A DNA stretch of 64,000 nucleotides, from contig JAZKBN010000051.1 of assembly GCA_040388605.1 (NCBI GenBank), positions 1 through 64,000 on the forward strand, written 5' to 3'. This document shows, in pieces, positions 27,410-35,882 of the stretch. The position numbers and the translations under genes were made by a program. Below the pieces are notes generated by a model that was given only the letters and a program-made list of their open reading frames with translations, ran no database searches and was not told where the DNA came from. The first letter of the stretch is position 1. Every line of letters starts with the position of its first letter. The stretch comes from JAZKBN01 sp040388605. Lineage in GTDB: Bacteria; Bacteroidota; Bacteroidia; Cytophagales; Flexibacteraceae.

Positions 27410-29800
27410 TTGCCTGCACCCCTATCGCTGCGCGCCTCGTTTTTGCTCCTTTTTCTTTCCTCAATGCAATTTGCGGGAGCTCAATTGCTTACGCCTGTTC
27501 AGCCGAGGCCCTCAACGGTGCAAAGCGGCATTTCGCCCAACTTTAACCGCAGCCGGATAAACATAAATGCGGTAGATATAAATGCTTACAGCTTCACCAT
27601 TAAACCCGCCGCCGAACCCATAAAGGTAGACGGCATTCTTGATGAAGCCGCCTGGGCCGATGCCGATTCGGTTTATAATTTTTACCAGAACTTCCCCTAC
27701 GATACCGGCTACTCTTTTACCCGCAGCACGGTACGCATTTGCTACGACAGCAAGTTCCTGTATGTAAGCGCCATACTCTACGATGAGCTGCCCGGCAACT
27801 ACGTGGTACAGAACCTGAACCGCGATTGGAACCACGGTAATTCCGACGGCTTCCAGTTTGTAATAGACCCCATGTGCGACCGAACCAACGGCTTCGCTTT
27901 CGCCATAAGCCCTTACGGCTCACAGCGCGAGGGCATAATTACCAACGGCGGTAACGACGGTATATCTTTGGCATGGGACAACAAATGGTACAGCGGCGTA
28001 ACCAGGTACCCTGATAAATGGGTGGCCGAAATGGCTGTGCCCTTCAGCACCATCCGCTACAAAGCCGGACTTAAAGAATGGCGCATCAATTTCGCCCGTT
28101 TCGATTATAAGCGCAACGAAATGAGCACCTGGGTGCCCCTGTATCGCAATTTCAGCGTGGGCGGGCTGGTGAATACCGGGCGCATGATTTGGGAAAAACC
28201 ACTCGAAAAGCCGGGGCGCAATGTATCTGTAATACCATATATCGGTGGTGTGGCTACGCAGCTGCCGCCTCCTCCGCTTGGTCCGGGCAATCCTCCGCCG
28301 GGGCCCGGCAAGCCGCCTCCGCCCCCGCCGCCGGGGCCCGAAAAGCGTCCTTTAATTAACACCCTGAAACTCAGCGCAGGCCTCGATGCCAAGGTGGCCG
28401 TTACACCCAGCATGAACCTCGACCTCACCATTAACCCTGATTTCAGCCAAGTAGAGGTAGACCAACAGGTGATTAACCTGAGCCGCTTTGAGCCCTTCTT
28501 CCCCGAACGCCGCACCTTCTTTCTTGAAAATGCCGATTTGTTCGGCAATTTTGGCTCGGGGCGTGAAAGGCCTTTTTTCTCAAGGCGCATAGGCATAAGC
28601 CGAAACCCCTCTACAGGGCTTTATACGCAAAATCCTATACTGTTCGGGGCAAGGCTGAGCGGCAAAATTAACCGCGACTGGCGCCTGGGCGTCATGAACG
28701 TAATGACGCCCAATAAGCCATCTGATAAGCTGCCGGCCCAGAACTTTTCTATGCTGGCCCTGCAAAGGCAGGTGTTTTCGCGCAGTACGGTCAGCTTTTA
28801 TTATACCGGGCGGCAGGCCCTGGGCTCCGATTCTGTATTTGGTCTTAGTCCCGATGCCGGGAATGCTAACCACAGCACCGGCCTTGAATACAACATGGCC
28901 ACCGGCGATAACCGCTGGCGAAGCAAGCTTTTCGTGCATAAAACCTTCGGACCCGATGGCGCCGAAAACAGGTTCTTCACCGAAAAAAATACAGCGTACT
29001 CGCTCACGGCCAGCTATACCGACAGGCATAAGTATTTTTATGCCGGGCAGGAGTACATTGGCACCGGCTACCGCGCCGAAGTGGGCTATGTGCCCAGAAC
29101 CGGCTATATACGTTATGAAGGCGGCACATCTTACAGCTTCCTGCCTAAAAATTCCATCATAAGCCAGCACGGACCAAGCCTGAACTGGTATTCGCTCAGC
29201 AACTTAGGCCGCGGCCTCGGCGATATGGAAACAAACCCCACCTGGTATGTGGGCTTTAACAACTCCGCATCTTTACAGGCCGGCTACACCGAATATTATT
29301 CGCACCTGAACGGCGATTTCAGTGTTAAGAACAATGTGCTGCCGGCAGGTGGTGTGTACCATTACCGCACCATAGGCTTAAACTTCGTATCGAACCTGAG
29401 GCGCAGCTTTGCTTATGATGCGGCACTGGCGGGCGGGTCTTATTATAATATGGGCATTACCAGCCTCTCAGGCAGCGTGAATTACCGCTGGGTGCCTTAT
29501 GTGCTGCTGTCATGCGCCTACAGCTACAGCCACCTGCAGATGCCCGACGATATGCCGGCATCGGAGCTGTTGCTAATACGGCCAAGCGTTAACCTGAGCC
29601 TGCGGAACAATGTGTTTTTCAGGTGCACGGTTCAGTTTAACACGCAGGCGCAAAACCTGGGCAGCAACCTGCGCTTCCAATGGCGCTTTGCCCCCGCCTC
29701 CGACTTTTTCCTGGTATATTCTGATAATTACCAGAGCAGCGATCTCCGTTTTAAAGACCGCGGGCTTACGGCTAAGCTTACTTATTGGATAAATATGTAA
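27410..29800 (+). CDS. DUF5916 outer-membrane protein with N-terminal CBM9-like domain
   Basis: A 796-residue exported protein. The signal peptide is SFLLLFLSSMQFAGAQ, reached only from a TTG start at 27410: the in-frame upstream stop TAA lies at 27392-27394 and no ATG intervenes. Residues about 62-265 form a carbohydrate-binding family 9-like domain (IKVDGILDEAAWADAD, VRICYDSKFLYVSAILYD, DGFQFVIDP, WVAEMAVPFSTIRY, WRINFARFD). A proline/glycine linker at about 286-314 precedes the DUF5916 beta-barrel-like region (LDLTINPDFSQVEVDQQVIN, FFPERRTFFLENADLF, PFFSRRIG...), ending in aromatic-rich strands, last residues TYWINM. Members are thought to be outer-membrane barrels with a sugar-binding domain; substrate unknown. 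It is closed by a strong bidirectional terminator shared with dnaJ. Confidence 0.87.
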   Translation: MPAPLSLRASFLLLFLSSMQFAGAQLLTPVQPRPSTVQSGISPNFNRSRININAVDINAYSFTIKPAAEPIKVDGILDEAAWADADSVYNFYQNFPYDTGYSFTRSTVRICYDSKFLYVSAILYDELPGNYVVQNLNRDWNHGNSDGFQFVIDPMCDRTNGFAFAISPYGSQREGIITNGGNDGISLAWDNKWYSGVTRYPDKWVAEMAVPFSTIRYKAGLKEWRINFARFDYKRNEMSTWVPLYRNFSVGGLVNTGRMIWEKPLEKPGRNVSVIPYIGGVATQLPPPPLGPGNPPPGPGKPPPPPPPGPEKRPLINTLKLSAGLDAKVAVTPSMNLDLTINPDFSQVEVDQQVINLSRFEPFFPERRTFFLENADLFGNFGSGRERPFFSRRIGISRNPSTGLYTQNPILFGARLSGKINRDWRLGVMNVMTPNKPSDKLPAQNFSMLALQRQVFSRSTVSFYYTGRQALGSDSVFGLSPDAGNANHSTGLEYNMATGDNRWRSKLFVHKTFGPDGAENRFFTEKNTAYSLTASYTDRHKYFYAGQEYIGTGYRAEVGYVPRTGYIRYEGGTSYSFLPKNSIISQHGPSLNWYSLSNLGRGLGDMETNPTWYVGFNNSASLQAGYTEYYSHLNGDFSVKNNVLPAGGVYHYRTIGLNFVSNLRRSFAYDAALAGGSYYNMGITSLSGSVNYRWVPYVLLSCAYSYSHLQMPDDMPASELLLIRPSVNLSLRNNVFFRCTVQFNTQAQNLGSNLRFQWRFAPASDFFLVYSDNYQSSDLRFKDRGLTAKLTYWINM

Positions 29801-29814
29801 TGGTCTTATAAGTG

Positions 29815-29859
29815 AAAAAATCCCCTGTAAAGCCTTGACAGCTATACAGGGGATTTTTT
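29815..29859. terminator. Strong bidirectional terminator
   Basis: Arms AAAAAATCCCCTGTA and TACAGGGGATTTTTT pair perfectly around a 15-base loop, between the convergent DUF5916 gene and dnaJ. Confidence 0.9.
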
Positions 29860-29903
29860 CTTTGTACCGGTTTTATTCAGGGCCTAAGCGCTGCGCTTAA
29901 CGC

Positions 29904-31061
29904 TCAATGAAAGAACTCTTTCATTTTTTCGAACAAACCTTTTTCGTTCTTACCCGGGCTTGGCTTAAAGTTAGCCGAACCGCGCAGCTTTTCCATAATG
30001 GCGCTTTCTTCGCGGCTTAGGGTGCGGGGTGTCCAAACGCTGACGTGAATAAGCTCGTCGCCTTTGTGATGGCTGTTCAGCTCCCTGATGCCCTTGCCTT
30101 TCAGGCGCAGAATTTTACCGCTTTGGGTGCCGGCATCTATCTTAATGCGCACCTTGCCGTCTATGGTAGGCACTTCCACATGGGTGCCGAGAGCGGCATC
30201 TGCGAAGTTTACATAGAGATCGAAAATCACGTTGTTGCCGTCGCGCTTGAGCTCCTCGTGGGGTTCTTCTTCAATAACAATAAGCAGATCACCGGCCACG
30301 CCGCCCCTTGGGGGCACATTGCCTTTGCCGCTCATGCTGAGCTGCATATTATCTGCCACGCCGGCCGGTATGCGGATGCTGATAACCTCGTCGGCCTCAA
30401 CGCGGCCTTCGCCGTGGCAAACGTCGCAGTTATCTGTTACAATGCGGCCTTCGCCGTTACAGGTGGGGCATGTGTTGGTGCTTACCATTTGGCCCAACAT
30501 GGTGTTTACCACCTTGCGTACCTGGCCTGAGCCCTGGCATGTAGTACAGGTTTTAAGCGCGGTGCCGTTCTTTGCGCCGTTTCCGCCGCAGCCCTGGCAG
30601 CTAACCTGCCTGCGAACTTTTACCTTTTTCTCGGTTCCGTTGGCAATCTCTTCCAGGTTAAGCTTAAGCTTTATGCGCAAAGCCGAACCCTGGCGTACCC
30701 TGCGGCCGCCTGCATTACCGCCGCCGCCGAAAAAGCTGTCGTCACCGTGTCCGCCGCCAAAGAAATCGCTGAAATGCGAGAAAATGTCTTCGGCATTGCG
30801 GAAACCGCCGCCTTGTCCGCCGGCTGCACCCTGCATGCCTTCGTGACCGAAACGGTCGTAACGGGCACGCTTGTCAGCATCGTTGAGCACTTCGTAGGCC
30901 TCGGCAGCTTCCTTAAATTTTTCCTCGGCGGTATGGTCGCCGGGGTTTTTGTCGGGATGGTATTTAATGGCCATTTTGCGGTAAGCCTTTTTCAGGTCTT
31001 CCGCATTAACGCCTTTATCCACACCCAGAACTTCGTAATAATCTCTTTTCTTATCGGCCAT
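29904..31061 (-). CDS. dnaJ: Chaperone protein DnaJ
   Basis: A 385-residue Hsp40 co-chaperone that delivers unfolded proteins to DnaK and stimulates its ATPase. The J domain is at residues about 5-70 with the HPD motif in IKYHPDKNPGD. A glycine/phenylalanine-rich linker follows (QGGGFRNAEDIFSHFSDFFGG...GGGGNAGG). The zinc domain has all four CxxCxGxG repeats (CQGCGGNG, CTTCQGSG, CPTCNGEG, CDVCHGEG). The C-terminal substrate-binding domains end with the usual DELIHVSVWTPRTLSREE segment. It lies 52 bases downstream of grpE and probably shares its transcript, ending at the hairpin at 29815-29859. dnaK is not in the window. Confidence 0.98.
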   Translation of the reverse strand: MADKKRDYYEVLGVDKGVNAEDLKKAYRKMAIKYHPDKNPGDHTAEEKFKEAAEAYEVLNDADKRARYDRFGHEGMQGAAGGQGGGFRNAEDIFSHFSDFFGGGHGDDSFFGGGGNAGGRRVRQGSALRIKLKLNLEEIANGTEKKVKVRRQVSCQGCGGNGAKNGTALKTCTTCQGSGQVRKVVNTMLGQMVSTNTCPTCNGEGRIVTDNCDVCHGEGRVEADEVISIRIPAGVADNMQLSMSGKGNVPPRGGVAGDLLIVIEEEPHEELKRDGNNVIFDLYVNFADAALGTHVEVPTIDGKVRIKIDAGTQSGKILRLKGKGIRELNSHHKGDELIHVSVWTPRTLSREESAIMEKLRGSANFKPSPGKNEKGLFEKMKEFFH

Positions 31062-31113
31062 TGAATGTTTAGCCGGGCTGGCCGGCTGCTGTAACGGGTA
31101 AAGGGATTCTGAA

Positions 31114-31713
31114 TTAAGCCCCGGTTACCACCTTGGCAAATCTTATGGTCTTATCGTTGAGTAAATAACCTTTTTCAACTTCATCAACCACCAGTCCTTT
31201 TTGGCTTTCGTCGGCTACGGGAATAGCCGTAATGGCTTCCTGGAAATCGGCGTTAAAGGGCGTGCCCAATGTTTCCATGGCTTTAAGTCCCTTTGCTTCA
31301 AGGGTTTTATGCAGCTTGCGGAACACCAGGTTCAGGCCTTCTTTTATGGCTTCCACATCTGAAGAGGTGGCCAGGTTTTTCTGTGCGCGCTCCATATCGT
31401 CGAGCACGGGGAGCAGGGCAATTACCAGGTCTTCGGTGGCGTTTTTAATGGTTTCAAGCTTTTCCTTGGCTGTGCGCCTGCGGAAATGGTCGAACTCGGC
31501 GTAAAGGCGGTGGAATTTGTCTTTTTGCTCGGCAAGGTCTATACGCTGACTTTCAAGCTCGGCAATCAGGTTGTCGTTGCTGCCAGATTCAGGCGCAGCG
31601 GCAGCCTTGGCGGTGCTTTCAGCGGTTTCCGGGTTGTTTTCCATAGTGGTATCCGGAGCGCCGGAAGCGTCGGTGACTTCCTGCTCGGGAGCAGGCTTAT
31701 TTTGCTTGTTCAT
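31114..31713 (-). CDS. grpE: Nucleotide exchange factor GrpE
   Basis: A 199-residue partner of DnaK that releases ADP. The N-terminus is charged and disordered (MNKQNKPAPEQEVTDASGAP...). A long coiled coil spans about 60-115 (LIAELESQRIDLAEQKDKFH, YAEFDHFRRRTAKEKLE). The beta domain contains the family signature region GVPFNADFQEAI-like: TLGTPFNADFQEAITAIPV, and the end has GYLLNDKTIRFAKVVV-like GYLLNDKTIRFAKVVTGA. The open frame extends 105 bases upstream, but the MNKQNK start at 31713 gives a normal protein and leaves room for the leader. First gene of a grpE-dnaJ operon. Confidence 0.96.
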   Translation of the reverse strand: MNKQNKPAPEQEVTDASGAPDTTMENNPETAESTAKAAAAPESGSNDNLIAELESQRIDLAEQKDKFHRLYAEFDHFRRRTAKEKLETIKNATEDLVIALLPVLDDMERAQKNLATSSDVEAIKEGLNLVFRKLHKTLEAKGLKAMETLGTPFNADFQEAITAIPVADESQKGLVVDEVEKGYLLNDKTIRFAKVVTGA

Positions 31714-31815
31714 TTTAAAGAAATTCTTCAAAGTACCCGTGTGTAAGGTAAGTTTACAATTTACAGGCCGGCCGGAAATAACTGCCAAATCGGCAGGCAA
31801 ATCGCATTCAGCCTG

Positions 31816-31823
31816 CAAAGGTA
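31816..31823 (-). promoter_or_regulatory. -7 box of the grpE-dnaJ promoter
   Basis: TACCTTTG on the minus strand matches TAnnTTTG, about 102 bases before the chosen grpE ATG. This supports the downstream start. No heat-shock CIRCE element was seen. Confidence 0.55.
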
Positions 31824-31980
31824 CGCATTATGCGCGGGAAACGGGAATTTCGGAGCGCGGGGGAGTGGGCGCACAGCTAAAAAAGCCAGGCCGCTGAAGC
31901 CTGAATCCGAAACCTGCTTTTTACCGGTTTGCTTTTTTATTGAACCGGGCAATGTTGATGCGATGTATCTGAAAAACCAT

Positions 31981-32652
31981 TCAAAAAGTCTCGAACAGGT
32001 GATGCTTAACAGCAAAAAGCACCAGCCCGGCCGTATTCTTACAACCTGTTTTCAGGAGCAGGTTATTACGGTGCCCTTCTACCGTACGTATGCTGATAAA
32101 CAGTTTTTCAGCAATTTCGGCGCTGCTCTTTTCGCCGCAAATCATTACCAGTATATCTGTTTCGCGGGCGGTAAGCTCTATGGGAATCATATTCAGGCTT
32201 TTTACCTGGGCAGGCTTTGAATCGCCTTTAATGCGCAGCGCATTCAAAGTATCGGCATTCATATAGAAGCCCTTGGTGTAAACTGAATCAATGGCGGTAA
32301 CCAGCTCGCTGAAATCGCAGTTCTTATTCAGGTAAGCATGCGCACCTGCGGTAATCAGCTTTGCAATCAGCCGCTCCTGCGCATGAACCGAAAGCATAAT
32401 AATCTTTATCTCAGGAAACTCACGGGTAACCAGGGCACAAAGATCTGCCCCGTTCAGAAGAGGCAGGCCAATATCAAGGATTAAAACATTCGGCAGCTGC
32501 TTAGTGCCGCGAAGGAATTTCAGCATGGCATCGCCGTCGGCGGCTTCGCATATAACGCGTAGTCCGGGTGCCATATTCAGGAGCGTTACCAGGCTCTGCC
32601 TGAACATTTGCTGATCTTCCGCAATGGCTATATCAATATTGTTCTCTTCCAT
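31981..32652 (-). CDS. NarL/FixJ-type response regulator
   Basis: A 223-residue DNA-binding regulator. The receiver domain (residues 1-125) shows the acidic pair E12-D13, the phosphate-accepting D60 in VLILDIGLP, S88 and K110 (YLNK). The LuxR-type helix-turn-helix covers about 155-215 (LTARETDILVMICGEKSSAEIAEKLFISIRTVEGHRNNLL). Its start overlaps the end of the histidine kinase gene by 20 bases, so the two form a cognate pair. Phosphorylation would change transcription of unknown targets. It is the last gene of the leftward run that begins at 34540. Confidence 0.93.
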   Translation of the reverse strand: MEENNIDIAIAEDQQMFRQSLVTLLNMAPGLRVICEAADGDAMLKFLRGTKQLPNVLILDIGLPLLNGADLCALVTREFPEIKIIMLSVHAQERLIAKLITAGAHAYLNKNCDFSELVTAIDSVYTKGFYMNADTLNALRIKGDSKPAQVKSLNMIPIELTARETDILVMICGEKSSAEIAEKLFISIRTVEGHRNNLLLKTGCKNTAGLVLFAVKHHLFETF

Positions 32653-33448
32653 CGGTGCTTAAAACAGGTATTCTAATAACAATGCTGTAGCCCTTTACCG
32701 GGTTTTGTAAGCTTATGCTGCCGCCTAATAAAGCCAGCCTGTTTTCTATGTTTTTCAGACCTATGCCTTTTTTCAGGTTACCCTGAGCCTGTATACCCAC
32801 ACCATCATCTGAATAGGTTATTACAAGTTCAGATGTGTTTCGGGTAATTTCAAGCATGGCGTAATTTGCTTTTGCATGCTTAACGGTATTATTAAAAAGC
32901 TCATTAATAACCCGGTATATGCTTACCGACCTGTTCAAATCAAAAACGTTCAGCAAGTCCAGGTTTTCTTCATTAAAGCGAATGCTGAAAACACCCGGGG
33001 TTTCAAGGCCTAAAGCAGCCTGCATAACAGCCTCGGAAAGCGAATATAAATTCAGGATCTCCGGCGTGAGCCTGTGCGATATATTCCTGACAGAAGTTAT
33101 AATACCATCTATCATCTGCTTTGAATTCTTCCTGATACTTTCTATTTGGCCTTTTTCCGGCAGGCCCGACAGTGAATGATCTATATTTAAACGCAGTGCC
33201 GAGAGGGCCGCACCAACATCGTCATGCAAATCCTGTCCAATCCGGCGCCTTTCTTCCTCCTGCGATTCCACAATGCTTTGCAGCAGCTTTTCCTGGTGCT
33301 GTACTGCCGCTAGCTCGGCCTTCTGTTTCTCGCGGAGCAGGCTCATGCGGCTCCTGTATAGAATTAACAGGAACGAAATACCCAGGCTGAAAGTGCTCAG
33401 CATGGCTATAACCACCAAAACCGCTATATTATCCGGCTGCAGCTTCAT
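32633..33448 (-). CDS. Membrane-anchored HisKA_3 sensor histidine kinase
   Basis: A 271-residue kinase with one N-terminal transmembrane helix (IAVLVVIAMLSTFSLGISFL) and no extracellular sensor domain. A coiled-coil linker leads to the HisKA_3 dimerisation box EEERRRIGQDLHDDVGAALS with phospho-acceptor H75. The HATPase domain follows: N-box ELFNNTVKHAKA, G1 box YSDDGVGI, G2 box KGIGLKNIENRL. It overlaps both its neighbours by 20 bases, the membrane protein upstream and the response regulator downstream, which implies translational coupling. With no sensor of its own, it may depend on the upstream membrane protein for its signal. Confidence 0.92.
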   Translation of the reverse strand: MKLQPDNIAVLVVIAMLSTFSLGISFLLILYRSRMSLLREKQKAELAAVQHQEKLLQSIVESQEEERRRIGQDLHDDVGAALSALRLNIDHSLSGLPEKGQIESIRKNSKQMIDGIITSVRNISHRLTPEILNLYSLSEAVMQAALGLETPGVFSIRFNEENLDLLNVFDLNRSVSIYRVINELFNNTVKHAKANYAMLEITRNTSELVITYSDDGVGIQAQGNLKKGIGLKNIENRLALLGGSISLQNPVKGYSIVIRIPVLSTDGREQY

Positions 33449-34076
33449 TTATAATGGCTTTGGTATAAACCAGGTAGGTAATTAACAGAAGTACACCATG
33501 AATATCCCAGATTAATATCTGAACACTTTTTGCAGAAGTCAGCAACTGGTTGGAAAAAACAAACTGTATAAGTGAGCTGCTGAAATAAAGAAGCAGACCG
33601 CCACTGACCCATGCAGCAGGAAATAACCTGATTCCGGAGGTTGAAATAACTTCTTCGCCGGATAAATAGGTAATACAGAAACCGATAATCAATATTGCTT
33701 CCAGTGATCGGGTGTATGAATTAAAGGTATAAATACTTTGAAGGAACAAGGAATTCAGCACACAAATGACAGCGAAAAAAATGCAAATGGTATATATCCA
33801 TTTGGTAACCTGCTTGGGCTGCATGATTTCCCGGAAGAAGAGCATTACAAAACAAAGCTCGGCAATCGTATAAAAATGCAACAGGGGAAGATTATTAAGG
33901 CCAAACTTCGCCAATACCGCTGCAATAATATTAATGAGCAGGGAAAGTACGAGGTAAGCCAGAATAATCTTCATGGCCCTGTTTAGTTTCGGTAAAGATA
34001 TGCAACCGGCAACAATGGGTATAAGCATGCATGCAGGCACGATTATACGCTGAAACAGATAGGAGAAATTTTTCAT
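33429..34076 (-). CDS. Multi-pass membrane protein coupled to a two-component system
   Basis: A 215-residue integral membrane protein with about six hydrophobic segments (RIIVPACMLIPIVAGCIS, IILAYLVLSLLINIIAAVL, LLHFYTIAELCFVMLFF, WIYTICIFFAVICVLNSLF, LEAILIIGFCITYLS, WVSGGLLLYFSSSLIQFVF, ILIWDIHGVLLLITYLVYTK) and no soluble domain. I do not recognise a named family. Its 3' end overlaps the kinase gene by 20 bases. A sensor or signal-modulating partner of the kinase is a reasonable inference from context, not from sequence. Confidence 0.8.
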   Translation of the reverse strand: MKNFSYLFQRIIVPACMLIPIVAGCISLPKLNRAMKIILAYLVLSLLINIIAAVLAKFGLNNLPLLHFYTIAELCFVMLFFREIMQPKQVTKWIYTICIFFAVICVLNSLFLQSIYTFNSYTRSLEAILIIGFCITYLSGEEVISTSGIRLFPAAWVSGGLLLYFSSSLIQFVFSNQLLTSAKSVQILIWDIHGVLLLITYLVYTKAIINEAAAG

Positions 34077-34108
34077 TCCCCAATATTAAAACTATTTCTT
34101 TAGCTGTT

Positions 34109-34540
34109 CTAGCTAAAAAGAACGCTTGTAGTATCGCACATGCTTGGGCATGGGCAGGTAAAGTCATATAAGTTTGAATCAGCTATGCTGTCAGGGTCAG
34201 ATGTGCCTTTAACAAAGGGCAGATCCTGGCCATTGGGGTACCCTTCAGCTTCCATTACCGGCACCAGCAGAAACTTTACTTCGTTCTCTTCATACGGGGT
34301 ATGCTGATGATCATCCAGCATGGTAAAATAGGCGCGTGCGCCAATCAGGGTTTCATCGTTTTCAAGTATGGCAGCAAGATCAACTATATCCTGCCTAGAG
34401 ATATAAACTGCTTTTGGTATGAGTTTTTCATTTGTTAAGGGGAAAAACACTTTCATAAATTTCCGCCAGTTTGTTGTTTGGCGAATGCCTTCGTTTACGG
34501 TTATTTTATCAGTGGTTCCGGTTAGACCTAGATTTGACAT
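34109..34540 (-). CDS. Small protein of unknown function, first gene of the two-component run
   Basis: A 143-residue protein without signal peptide or membrane segment. The middle (KAVYISRQDIVDLAAILEND, ARAYFTMLDDHQHT, VKFLLVPVMEAEG) looks like a mixed alpha/beta fold. The C-terminus is unusual: NLYDFTCPCPSMCDTTSVLFS, with three cysteines close together, reminiscent of a metal site or a modified peptide tail. It lies 32 bases before the membrane protein gene and has its own promoter box, so it probably leads the four-gene transcript. No family recognised. Confidence 0.75.
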   Translation of the reverse strand: MSNLGLTGTTDKITVNEGIRQTTNWRKFMKVFFPLTNEKLIPKAVYISRQDIVDLAAILENDETLIGARAYFTMLDDHQHTPYEENEVKFLLVPVMEAEGYPNGQDLPFVKGTSDPDSIADSNLYDFTCPCPSMCDTTSVLFS

Positions 34541-34577
34541 GGCAGATAGGGGTAGGTTTGAATAATAAGTAAGAAGC

Positions 34578-34585
34578 CAAATGTA
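34578..34585 (-). promoter_or_regulatory. -7 box for the two-component run
   Basis: TACATTTG on the minus strand matches TAnnTTTG, about 37 bases upstream of the ATG at 34540. Confidence 0.5.
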
Positions 34586-34810
34586 TGAGATTAGAAAAGA
34601 ATGTCCGAATGTATTCCCTCAATTTTATAGGTAAAAAGGCATTTTTGGCTCAAAATTCTGCAAATCAGGTAGAACTACCTGTTTTGTAAAATGCGTATTT
34701 CTATCCTGAAAAACATGCTTTTGCACCTGTTTCTTTGTGGGTAATCAATAACTGCTTCCCTTGGCGTTTACGCGTCATATACAGTCACCTTCAACAAACA
34801 TCCATGCATT

Positions 34811-35749
34811 ATGATATTAACATGGTTTACCAACCCGGGCGATAATAAATTTTCATCCTATTATCAGTATGATACAATTGCACGAAAATTTGTCGGCATC
34901 AGGCTCGATGTTTCCGAGGCTTCAGGCTCCGGCGAAATCGTGTTGCCGAAAATAGTGTACTGCAAACCCAAAACCGTTCTTGTTAACGGCAAGGAGCTCG
35001 CTAACGCAGCGCAGCTGGTTGAAGGTGCAAAAATCAGCTGTTTTACACCCGGCTCAGGCGCCAAGCCATATACCGGGTATGCAATTACCAAAACCCCTGT
35101 TTTGCCGGCGGAAATTTCGCTTGGGCATCTCATTCTTATAGCAGGCAATGAAATGCTTGTGAATGAGACTAATTTAACAACAGAACTGTCGCACAGCAAC
35201 CTGCCGGAGAACCTCTCAGGCATACTGGCAGGCATAATGGGCAAACCCCTGTTTGAATGCGCTACCGATGAGCTGACCGCAAGGATCAATGACATGATTT
35301 GGGAGCTGGAAGAATTGGCCCTGGACGAGTACAGGGAAAAAATATCGGAAAAGCTTGAATTGTCTGTTAAGGATGCCCTGAATCAGTTTTACGAAGAAGC
35401 GGCTATTCTCAAGCTTGTACCATACAAAGAGGTGGCCGATGCCATTGAGGCACTTAAAAGGGCTGTAAATATGGCCCAAAGAACACTGCAGCTCGGCGAC
35501 ATTGAAGATGCCATTTTAGTGATGCAGGAATCAATCACCAGGCTTAAGCATGTTTCAGATATACGTTCAGATCTTACCCGGCAGACAGAGATGAACCTGC
35601 TGTTAAAGTCTGAGCAGGCCCTGTTGCAGGCAGCAACAGAAAGCAGGAGCCTGGCAGAATTGGAAAAACAGGCAAAAGATGAATACGAACTGGCGGAAGT
35701 TAAATTTGAAAATGAGGAATTATATTTTCAAATGGCAGTTCCCGCTTAA
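34811..35749 (+). CDS. Cytoplasmic coiled-coil protein of unknown function
   Basis: A 312-residue protein with no signal peptide. Residues 1-150 are predicted mostly beta (MILTWFTNPGDNKFSSYYQY, VGIRLDVSEASG, GYAITKTPVLPAEISLGHLI). Residues about 155-305 are helical and rich in Glu, Leu and Lys (ELEELALDEYREKISEKLEL, AIEALKRAVNMAQRTLQLGD, LLLKSEQALLQAATESRSLA), consistent with coiled coils. It is divergent from the two-component run and stands alone. I do not recognise the family; a scaffolding or assembly role is conceivable but unsupported. Confidence 0.75.
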   Translation: MILTWFTNPGDNKFSSYYQYDTIARKFVGIRLDVSEASGSGEIVLPKIVYCKPKTVLVNGKELANAAQLVEGAKISCFTPGSGAKPYTGYAITKTPVLPAEISLGHLILIAGNEMLVNETNLTTELSHSNLPENLSGILAGIMGKPLFECATDELTARINDMIWELEELALDEYREKISEKLELSVKDALNQFYEEAAILKLVPYKEVADAIEALKRAVNMAQRTLQLGDIEDAILVMQESITRLKHVSDIRSDLTRQTEMNLLLKSEQALLQAATESRSLAELEKQAKDEYELAEVKFENEELYFQMAVPA

Positions 35750-35830
35750 TTAATTACCTTCTGTACAAAAACAGGTGTATTACGAAAATGGCGAATTTAT
35801 ATCCTGATGAACTTTTTTAAAGTATGAGCA

Positions 35831-35861
35831 CCTATGGTTAGCCCTCCCAGCTAACCATAGG
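35831..35861. terminator. Bidirectional hairpin between convergent genes
   Basis: CCTATGGTTAG and CTAACCATAGG pair perfectly (11 bp) around a 9-base loop between the coiled-coil gene (+) and scpA (-). No long T-run follows. Confidence 0.6.
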
Positions 35862-35882
35862 TACATATAGCTTTTAGTGAAT

